A program made the position numbers and the translations under genes. From DAITBA01 sp036824005 (GTDB lineage Bacteria > Pseudomonadota > Gammaproteobacteria > Burkholderiales > Rhodocyclaceae), in the NCBI GenBank assembly GCA_036824005.1, contig DAITBA010000010.1, positions 62,001-126,000 on the forward strand: DNA of 64,000 nt, written 5' to 3'. Shown in pieces: positions 50,900 to 57,233 of this stretch; within the stretch, counting starts at the first letter, position 1; each line of letters opens with the position of its first letter. The notes under the pieces were generated by a model. The model saw only the letters and a list, made by a program, of their open reading frames with translations, had not been told where the DNA came from and searched no databases.

Positions 50900-51276
50900 C
50901 GTTTGATGAATCGGGTTCCGTCCAGCCTTGGCTACGCTCTGAACGGCCATCAGATATTCGGCTTGACTGCGGCGCGTGCCCGGATACTGCTCCATGTCCT
51001 GCTTCGAGCGGCAGACGGCCGCTGCCGGCGCACCGGTGATGCGTGCATGGGAACGGGCAACATCGGCCTCGACGACCTCGGGCACGTCGCCGTCGGCGAG
51101 GCGTTCTTGGCGCCGTCGCGCGCCGATGGCTCGGCCAGAGCGGTCTGTTTCCCCACCTCGACCACTTCCTGGAGGCGCCAGGGTTGCCGGTTGTGCGCGG
51201 AAGGCGCGGTGATAGCCGAGTAGAGCAAGGAGTCGATCAATCCGCGGGGCGCCAGGTCATCGCGGTGGAGTTGCAT
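50900..51276 (-). pseudogene. Truncated, frameshifted nitroreductase-family gene
   Basis: Remnant of an FMN-dependent nitroreductase on the minus strand. The N-terminal frame (51276 downward) reads RGLIDSLLYSAITAPSAHNRQPWRL, the FMN-binding start of the family, and continues to EVGKQTALAE. A single lost G near 51130 shifts the frame; reading on in the other frame gives AIGARRRQERLADGDVPEV, then ARITGAP and RRSQAEYLMAVQSVAKAG, which is again typical nitroreductase sequence. After about 50900 no family sequence remains and the FMN-binding C-terminal part is lost. The remnant ends about 55 bases from the tRNA-His 3' end. The deletion and truncation make it non-functional. Confidence 0.72.
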
Positions 51277-51511
51277 CGACCGTCGGCCGACGACTGTGGC
51301 AACGAACGTTCCGTGGCTCGTGGCTAGGCGGGTGTCGAGCTTGGTTGTGGTGAGCCACCGCAGGGGGATTCATGGACGTGCGTTGATCGTGCTGTGCCGC
51401 AGATTTCTGCTTTCGAATTCTCGTTCGCAATACAGGCATTGTTCGGGGCGCGTGATCAAGCAGAAGCGGGGCTAATATCGGATCGTCGTCGTCGAATCCG
51501 ACTACGAGCTG

Positions 51512-52477
51512 CTACCGTCTAGCAAAATGGCTCTCGAAGCTCATGACGAAGCCGTCCACGTCCGTGGCCGGCAGGTGGTTGATTCCGGCAGCACCTTTGC
51601 GGCCGCCTCCGGTCGGGAACTTCAGGCAAAACTCGTCCGCACCGAGCGGGCTGTTCGCCGGGACGCGCACGCTCACCGTGTGGTGGCCCTTGGCGTTGGG
51701 CGTGAGGATCGCGATCGCGTTGGCCGGCTTGGCATGCATCAGCTCGTTAGCATAGACGCCGGTGACCCGCCGCGCCCATGCCGCGTCGGGCATGATCAGC
51801 ACGGTTGCTCCCACGACGTCCCGGACTGGTTCGAGCCGGCGCGCCCGTGCCATGTCATCCGCGTATCCTGCGCTCAGCCGTGCGAAAGTATCAGACGAAG
51901 CTACGAACTCAATCGGGTCGGCGAACGACAGCATTTGCTGCGCAAGGACCGCCGGATCGAAATGCAGGTCGGCGACGGTTTCACCGTAGGCGTTGTAATT
52001 GAGGTAGATGCCGAGTTCCTCGAGACGAGCCGTCGTCGCTACGTCGAATCCCGCTGCCTGCGCCATCGCGTGACCGACCTTCGGCAGGCTATCGCCGAAT
52101 GCTGCGGCAATCGCCCACGGACGGTGCCGGCCCGATAGATAACGGTCGACGATGATGCTGGTACAAACGTCGGCGGCAGTGTCGATATGGCACTGGAAGT
52201 TCGGATGCTCGGGAAGCTCGCCGGCGTAATGGTGGTCGAAATAGCGCACCGAGGCGCCGGCGTCGAGGGTTGCTGCCAGCCCGTCGCGGTTGGAGGCGAG
52301 CGAGATGTCGAGCACCGTCACCTCGTCGCCTGCCCGCGCCGTAACACGTCGAAGGAGCTTGATGTCGCGCTTGACGCCGGTGATCAGCGCGGCGCCGTCG
52401 ACCTGTTCAGCCAACCGCAGTTGCTGGAGCGCGCAGAGGCCGTCTGCGTCGCCGTTGAAGACGTAGTAGCAGGTCAT
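51512..52477 (-). CDS. DHH-family phosphoesterase
   Basis: A 321-residue protein of the DHH superfamily. Metal-binding motifs are seen in FNGDADGLCALQQ at the N-terminus, in VLDISLASN, and in RYFDHHYAGELP (the DHH motif) near residue 78. Towards the C-terminus the GGGRKGAAGINHLP block gives the DHHA1-like end. Relatives hydrolyse cyclic dinucleotides, nanoRNA or oligonucleotides; the exact substrate is not clear. ATG 52477 is chosen because upstream codons belong to the PHA-system gene in another frame. The gene appears intact despite decayed neighbours. Confidence 0.88.
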   Translation of the reverse strand: MTCYYVFNGDADGLCALQQLRLAEQVDGAALITGVKRDIKLLRRVTARAGDEVTVLDISLASNRDGLAATLDAGASVRYFDHHYAGELPEHPNFQCHIDTAADVCTSIIVDRYLSGRHRPWAIAAAFGDSLPKVGHAMAQAAGFDVATTARLEELGIYLNYNAYGETVADLHFDPAVLAQQMLSFADPIEFVASSDTFARLSAGYADDMARARRLEPVRDVVGATVLIMPDAAWARRVTGVYANELMHAKPANAIAILTPNAKGHHTVSVRVPANSPLGADEFCLKFPTGGGRKGAAGINHLPATDVDGFVMSFESHFARR

Positions 52478-52571
52478 TTCTCCGGTCTCTGGCCGAGCGG
52501 AGGTGTTCCTGTCGTTGCGGCCCGGCCTTGTTCCTGTACGCGCACAGCGGCAGGAGCTCGTCGACGGTCGA

Positions 52572-52943
52572 TCAGCGTTTGGCTTTGGTCGCGGACTTCT
52601 TGGTCGGCGTGGCTGGCTTCTTGGCGGTGCGTGCGCCGTCTGCGGCCTTTTTGGCGACGACCACCGGCGGGCCGAAGATGTCATCGAAATGGGCGTGCAG
52701 GCGGCTCTCGATCGTCGGTTTGAGGAAGGAAACGAGAAAGCCCAGTTCGGCCAGTACATGCACATCGGCGGTGCTGACGGTCATGACGCCTTCGACGCCG
52801 GGGCGCGTGAAGTGCAGCGTGTCCTTGTCCCAGTTGGCTTCGAGACCGAACTCCTGCTTGAGATGCTCGGCCATCGCGTTGGCGTGCTTCTTGGCCTGGG
52901 TCAAGGTCAACGCGTGGGGCCGGCGGATCTCAATCTTGGCCAT
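52572..52943 (-). CDS. Polyhydroxyalkanoic acid system family protein
   Basis: A 123-residue protein of the PHA_gran_rgn family. The conserved opening MAKIEIRRPHALTLTQAKKHA and the block HFTRPGVEGVMTVSTADVHVLAELGFLVSFLKPTIE are family features; the Lys/Ala-rich tail (KKPATPTKKSATKAKR) is low complexity. Members occur near polyhydroxyalkanoate genes and are presumed granule-associated, but the function is not settled. No PHA synthase is in this window. It lies 94 bases upstream of the DHH gene on the same strand. Confidence 0.82.
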   Translation of the reverse strand: MAKIEIRRPHALTLTQAKKHANAMAEHLKQEFGLEANWDKDTLHFTRPGVEGVMTVSTADVHVLAELGFLVSFLKPTIESRLHAHFDDIFGPPVVVAKKAADGARTAKKPATPTKKSATKAKR

Positions 52944-53179
52944 GGTACGGACGACCTTTGCAAAAGAACGCGAGTTCGGCGGCTACCCGCTCGCGGAATT
53001 GCTCAACGGTGCAGAAGCATGCCATGAGTGGGACATGGCTGGCTAGTCCAAATGGGGTGTGAGCGCGCATACCCTCCACGACAGTTCCGGCGATGGTGTG
53101 CGATTGGGCACACCCAGCGCACTCTTGCCGGAGCGCGCGACTGGCTCCGGGCGGGGCAAGAGGGTCGCAATGGCAGGCG

Positions 53180-53751
53180 CTCGAAGATGTCGATGCCCAT
53201 ACTGTTGGATGATCCGCTCGTCGTCGGCAACGGCGAGATCGGAGAGCAGCAGCTGGCCCTGCTGGGCATGGAGCGAACCGTCCTCGAACACCAGCTCGAG
53301 CGTCAGCTCCTTGCCGCGCTTGAGCCTGCCGGATTTCGCTTCCTTTTGCAGGCGTTGCATGTCGGTGTTGGTTTGCGTGAAGTTGACGTAGATCGGGTCG
53401 ATCTATTCGATCGCCGCCATGTGCGTGGCGTCGCCCTTGCCGACCAGGGCACCCTCGGAAACCAGGGCGCGTCCCGCGCGCCCGGCAATCGGCGCGGGCA
53501 CGGTGGTGTTCTCCGGGTCAAAGTTGGCTTTTGCTAGCGCCGCCTCTGCCTGCCTGATCTTGGCCTCGGCCAGATCGAATTCCTGCCGACTGGCGGCCTT
53601 CATGGCGAGCAGGCCTCCGTGGCCGTCCAGGTTTTGTTTGGCGACGGCAGCGTCCGCTTCGGCCCGCGCTGCGGCAGTACGGTAGGTGCGCGCGTCCAAT
53701 CAGCGGAAGGATGGCGGCGAGGGCGGTGCGACCGTGCGGATTCGTTTTCAT
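53180..53751 (-). pseudogene. Wrecked RND efflux periplasmic adaptor (MFP/AcrA-type)
   Basis: On the minus strand, ATG 53751 begins MKTNPHGRTALAAILPL, a signal-peptide start, but after about 17 codons a deletion joins it, in another frame, to DARTYRTAAARAEADAAVAKQNL, the coiled-coil hairpin of an RND adaptor. The hairpin and lipoyl parts (SRQEFDLAEAKIRQAEAAL and VPAPIAGRAGRALVSEGALVGKGDAT) are readable to MAAIE. There an amber codon (53403-53405) replaces the expected glutamine; downstream, in the same frame, the family sequence continues with IDPIYVNFTQTNTDMQRLQ and LTLELVFEDGSLHAQQGQLLLSDLAV. No RND pump follows. The gene is dead by internal deletion, stop codon and truncation. Confidence 0.82.
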
Positions 53752-53758
53752 TGCCCTA

Positions 53759-54352
53759 TCACCGCTTGTAAGCGTGTAAGAAGCAGTCGATGATCTTTTC
53801 GATCCTGGCAGTATCGTCGCCCAGGCCGGTTTCGAGGTTGAACAGGCCGCGCATGCGGTCGTGGCCGAGCAGCATGCCCAGCAGCATTTCCGCGGCGAAC
53901 AAGGGGTCGTCTCGGCGCAGCTTGCCCGCTTCCATGGCCTTGGCGAGAAAGGCCGCCAGCGTGTGCGCGGTGTGGTCGGGACCCTCGTGGAAGAAGCTGG
54001 AGGCGAGCTCCGGAAAGCGCGGTGCCTCGGCGACGATGGCCCGAAACATGGCAACGCCGTCGCTGCCGAGGGCTTTCGCCCGTAGCGCCGCGGCAAAGGC
54101 GACGAGGCTCTCGCGTAGATCGCCCTCGGCGACCTCGAGGTTGACCAGGATCGATTGCACCGCATTGCGGATCACGTCCCGGAACAGCAGTTCCTTGCGC
54201 TCGAAATGGTTGTAGACCGTTTGCCTGACGACGCCGGCGCGGGCAGCGATGTCATCGATGCTGGCGCGATAGCCTTTCTCGCGGAAGGCGCTGGCGGCGG
54301 CGTCGAGTATGCGCGCGCGATTGTCTTGTTGGGTTTCCAGGTTCGGGAACAC
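53759..54352 (-). CDS. TetR/AcrR-family transcriptional regulator
   Basis: A TetR-type repressor of 197 residues from GTG 54352, which follows the promoter and operator region at 54376-54391. A longer frame starting at 54481 would run through that promoter, so the shorter start is preferred. The DNA-binding helix-turn-helix is RARILDAAASAFREKGYRASIDDIAARAGVVRQTVYNHFERKELLF; the C-terminal domain follows (about 65-190). It lies eight bases upstream of the decayed RND adaptor, so it presumably once repressed that efflux operon. The regulator itself looks intact. Confidence 0.85.
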   Translation of the reverse strand: MFPNLETQQDNRARILDAAASAFREKGYRASIDDIAARAGVVRQTVYNHFERKELLFRDVIRNAVQSILVNLEVAEGDLRESLVAFAAALRAKALGSDGVAMFRAIVAEAPRFPELASSFFHEGPDHTAHTLAAFLAKAMEAGKLRRDDPLFAAEMLLGMLLGHDRMRGLFNLETGLGDDTARIEKIIDCFLHAYKR

Positions 54353-54375
54353 GTCGCTGGAGTGCCGTGCGAGAT

Positions 54376-54391
54376 TGGACAGTATAGTCCA
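54376..54391 (-). promoter_or_regulatory. Palindromic operator over the tetR promoter
   Basis: The 16 bases TGGACAGTATAGTCCA have perfect 5-base arms TGGAC/GTCCA. On the minus strand they contain TATACT, a -10 candidate, 24 bases before the chosen GTG start. A TetR dimer bound here would block the promoter, so autoregulation is likely. Confidence 0.7.
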
Positions 54392-54659
54392 TCGCGGCTG
54401 CTCGACGGCAATCTCCTGCGCCAAGAACGATCGTGGCGCAACGTCTGCGCATGCGCGTCCGTTACGAAGGGAAATCGCCACTCGCGGCAGTCACCACGTG
54501 CGCCGACTTGCCCCATCTCGCTTGGCGCGGGCGTCAGGCATTCGTCAGCGCCGAGTCCGCAGGCCGCCGCGGCTGCGCCCGCGGACGGCTGTGCCCATGG
54601 CATAGCAGAGTTCGGCCAAGTCGTCGGGCGCGTCGTTGCTGCCGCAGACTCCGATGCCG

Positions 54660-54935
54660 GCATCGAGCAGCCGGCGCGCGATCCGGATCAGGGCACGAGC
54701 GAAGTCGCAGTAGGTATACCCGTCGCGTCCATCGTTGGCGTCCGCCAAGGCACTGCGTGTCACGTTGCGCCGGATGCTAGGTGGTAGAGCTTCGCCGACC
54801 CCGCGCGCAGGAAAGCTTCGATGGCTCGTAGGCTCTCCCGATTGGTCGGCTGGGCGAAAGCCGTACGCAGGCACTGATCGAGACTGCTGAAGGTGCGCAC
54901 ATTGCGGTGGCCTCGGCATTTCGTCACCAGCCGCC
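54660..54935 (-). mobile_element. Fragment of an IS4-type transposase (DUF4372-like N-terminal part)
   Basis: On the minus strand the frame from 54935 reads HRNVRTFSSLDQCLRTAFAQ, NRESLRAIEAFLRAGSAKLYHL, the N-terminal domain typical of a group of IS4-family transposases. Near 54790 the frame shifts; the other frame goes on with RNVTRSALADANDGRDGYTYCDFARALIRIARRLL, again family sequence, and then ends. The DDE catalytic part is absent and no inverted repeats were recognised. It is a remnant, not an active element. Confidence 0.75.
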
Positions 54936-55293
54936 GAGTTCCGCTGGAAACAGCCTGACATGTGCAGCACGGGATTCGATGCCGACGTCGCGCACGGGCA
55001 GGCCGTGTGCGAATGGGCACGACCGACCTCGACGCGCGCACCCCTACAGCCTTGCTCGCCGTTGTCGGCGATTACGTCGAGCCGGCGTGCGCTGATGGTG
55101 CGCATCGGAACGCCACCGCGGGCCGGAGCCATTCTATTTTCTGGATCTTATCGCACCGCGCCGGAGTCCTTCCCCCGCAACCCTTGCGATACCAGTTGCG
55201 CACACCGTTGCGATCTAGTTCAATACACGTCGAGGCGTCTGGATTAATCGGGAGTTGCTCAGTTAGAATCGCCGCATTCGTCTAGGAGAGCAC
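54936..55293. other. Non-coding gap before bcp
   Basis: About 360 bases with no supportable gene. Open frames are short and do not resemble families. A TAGAAT at 55264-55269 is a possible -10 for bcp, with a poor -35. AGGAGAG lies directly before the bcp start. Confidence 0.5.
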
Positions 55294-55839
55294 ATGTTGC
55301 AAGCCGGACAACCTGCGCCAGCGTTTACATTGCCCGACGCGGACATGGAGTCGTTCGATCTTGCATCGCTGCATGGCAAACATGTCGTGCTCTACTTCTA
55401 TCCGCGTGACAACACGCCCGGCTGCACCATGGAGGCGATCGACTTCAGCGACCATGACAGCGAGTTCAATCGCTGTCACTGTGCCGTCGTTGGAGTAAGC
55501 CGGGACGACTGCATTTCCCACGCCGAGTTCCGTGACAAGCATGGCCTGTCCGTGCGGCTGCTCGCTGACACCGAAGGCGACGTCTGCCGTTTGTACGGCG
55601 TTTGGCAACAGAAAGAAGTCGATGGCATGAAGCGGATGGGTATCCTGCGCTCGACATTCATCATCGACAAGAAGGGCATCGTGCGGCACGCGATGTATGG
55701 TGTCAGTCCGCGTGGTCATGCCGCCGAAATCCTGCAACTGGTCAGGCAGCTCGAAAAGGGAGAGCAACATGCTCATCGACAGAAACACGGTGGTGACGCT
55801 GAACTATCGCGTGTCGGATCCGGACGGAAACCTGATTGA
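55294..55839 (+). CDS. bcp: Thioredoxin-dependent peroxiredoxin (Bcp/PrxQ)
   Basis: A 181-residue thiol peroxidase that reduces hydroperoxides. The peroxidatic Cys is in YPRDNTPGCTMEAIDF near residue 50; the usual N-terminus GQPAPAFTLPDAD and FIIDKKGIVRHAMYGV are present. The Cys five residues on, which resolves the disulfide in E. coli Bcp, is absent (IDF), so it may use another Cys (for example in RCHCAVV) or be 1-Cys. The protein is about 25 residues longer than E. coli Bcp and overlaps the start of slyD by 71 bases, suggesting a lost original stop. Confidence 0.92.
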   Translation: MLQAGQPAPAFTLPDADMESFDLASLHGKHVVLYFYPRDNTPGCTMEAIDFSDHDSEFNRCHCAVVGVSRDDCISHAEFRDKHGLSVRLLADTEGDVCRLYGVWQQKEVDGMKRMGILRSTFIIDKKGIVRHAMYGVSPRGHAAEILQLVRQLEKGEQHAHRQKHGGDAELSRVGSGRKPD

Positions 55840-56254
55840 CGAGGGCAGGGAACCGCTGTGCTATCTCCATGGCGGCTACGACGGCATCTTCGCCCGCATC
55901 GAAGAAGCGCTGCAGGGCAGGACGGTTGGCGATGAGCTGGAAATCAAGCTGCAGCCGGAAGAGGCCTTCGGCGAGTATGACGAATCGCTCGTCTTCATAG
56001 AATCTCTGTCGCTCTTCCCGGAAAACATCGAGGTCGGGATGCAATTCGAGCGCTCCTCGGACGAGGGCGAGGACGAGCGTATCTACACGATTACCGACAT
56101 TGCCGAGGGCAAGGTGGTCGTCGATGGTAACCATCCGCTTGCCGGCCAGGCGTTGATCTTCAGCTGCACCGTCTCCGATGTCCGTTCGGCCACCGCCGAT
56201 GAGCTGTCGCATGGGCATGTGCATGATGCCCGCGGCGGCCATCATCACCACTGA
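55769..56254 (+). CDS. slyD: FKBP-type peptidyl-prolyl isomerase SlyD
   Basis: A 161-residue folding helper and metallochaperone. The FKBP part has VTLNYRVSDPDGNLIDEGREPLCYLHGGYDGIFARIEEALQGRTVGDEL, and the insert-in-flap domain (PEEAFGEYDES...) is normal. The tail HGHVHDARGGHHHH is a short histidine-rich metal-binding end. ATG 55769 has GGGAG upstream (55758-55762). It is embedded in the 3' part of bcp, so the two are translationally coupled. E. coli SlyD has a longer His/Cys tail; this one lacks Cys. Confidence 0.93.
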   Translation: MLIDRNTVVTLNYRVSDPDGNLIDEGREPLCYLHGGYDGIFARIEEALQGRTVGDELEIKLQPEEAFGEYDESLVFIESLSLFPENIEVGMQFERSSDEGEDERIYTITDIAEGKVVVDGNHPLAGQALIFSCTVSDVRSATADELSHGHVHDARGGHHHH

Positions 56255-56267
56255 GGCGGACGCCGGC

Positions 56268-57233
56268 TTACTGCATCGGCCGGTCGCCCTGCGGCACCGT
56301 ATAGGGGCGGGACTCGAAGCGGAACAGCGGGGACTGTTCGTCGTTCGCCGTCACCTTCACCCAGCCCATGAAGGGCGATCCATAGGTTTCCACCCGTATG
56401 AAGTTGTCGACCACCTGGTGCGTGTCCGGGTTCAGCATGGGTCGGTCGATGCGGTGGAAATGCGAGTCGCCATGCACGAGGACGACCTGTCCCGGAAAGG
56501 CGCGCGTTTCGGCGACGAGCTGATCGATGAGCGCCTGGTAGCCGCGCTGCGGACTGCCGCGATTGTAGGCCTCGAACGCCGGGTTGGCCTGGATGACGAT
56601 GACAATGCCGGCGAGCGCCCGGCTGCGCGCCATGGCGAACGCGGAGGCCAACCAGGCGCGGTTGGCATTGCCCCGATCGACGAAGTCGTGGCTTGGTGCC
56701 GGCCCGCGGCCGAAATTGTTGTCGCCGCCGGGCACGTTGAGCGCGACGAAGAGAACTCGCCCTTTCTGCCATCGCACGTTTTCGCGGTACTGCCCGAAGG
56801 CGGGATCCGCTGCCTGCGATTCGAGAGGAAATGTATTCCGGCCCAGGGTTCGGCCGCGGGCGTAGAATATCTCGCGCAGTTTCGCCAGGCGCTCGAGCGG
56901 ATCGAACGCGCCGTTGCTCCGGCGCCGGCAATCCGTCCACTCGTTGTCGCCGAGAACCAGGACGAAGGGATGGTGCGAGGCATCGAAGATGCGCAGGCGA
57001 TCGAGAAAGACCTCGTCGCTGCATAGGCTGCCGCCGTCCTTGATGTCGCCATCGTGAATGACGAAGGCAATGTTCTCCGTGTCGATCTCCTCGATCAGCC
57101 GCGGCAGGTGGGCGCGCTCGAACGCGTTGTAGGGCACGTCGCCGATCAGCGCAAAGCTAAATGTGTCCGCCCCGCCCGGTGCCGCCAGGGCGAAGCAGCA
57201 TGCAGCGAACGCGGCACGGGCGATGCGCGTCAT
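56268..57233 (-). CDS. Exported metallophosphoesterase
   Basis: A 321-residue exported calcineurin-like phosphoesterase. The signal peptide (RIARAAFAACCFALAAPGGA) is followed by metal motifs: GDVPYN, then HDGDIKDGG, LGDNEWTDC, and HGDSHFHR near the end. Such periplasmic enzymes hydrolyse phosphomonoesters or nucleotides; the substrate is unknown. The ATG overlaps the mutS stop by four bases (ATGA), so it is translated as part of the mutS-suhB run, but a link to repair is not implied. Confidence 0.88.
   Translation of the reverse strand: MTRIARAAFAACCFALAAPGGADTFSFALIGDVPYNAFERAHLPRLIEEIDTENIAFVIHDGDIKDGGSLCSDEVFLDRLRIFDASHHPFVLVLGDNEWTDCRRRSNGAFDPLERLAKLREIFYARGRTLGRNTFPLESQAADPAFGQYRENVRWQKGRVLFVALNVPGGDNNFGRGPAPSHDFVDRGNANRAWLASAFAMARSRALAGIVIVIQANPAFEAYNRGSPQRGYQALIDQLVAETRAFPGQVVLVHGDSHFHRIDRPMLNPDTHQVVDNFIRVETYGSPFMGWVKVTANDEQSPLFRFESRPYTVPQGDRPMQ

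Noticed and set aside
50429..51085. A long minus-strand frame continuing upstream of dksA, with peptides such as GVEGFEPPTSC and WDSNPRRPESQ
   Set aside because: It is the antisense of the Pro, Arg and His tRNA genes. Such tRNA-derived peptides are a known annotation artefact and no real gene is needed to explain them.
53003..53269. A minus-strand frame as a possible extra gene downstream of the adaptor remnant
   Set aside because: It overlaps the remnant in another frame, has no family similarity, and its residue mix is typical of out-of-frame high-GC DNA.
53759..54481. A longer start (54481) for the TetR regulator
   Set aside because: The extra 43 residues would be encoded across the palindrome and -10 element; the shorter GTG start fits the usual TetR length.
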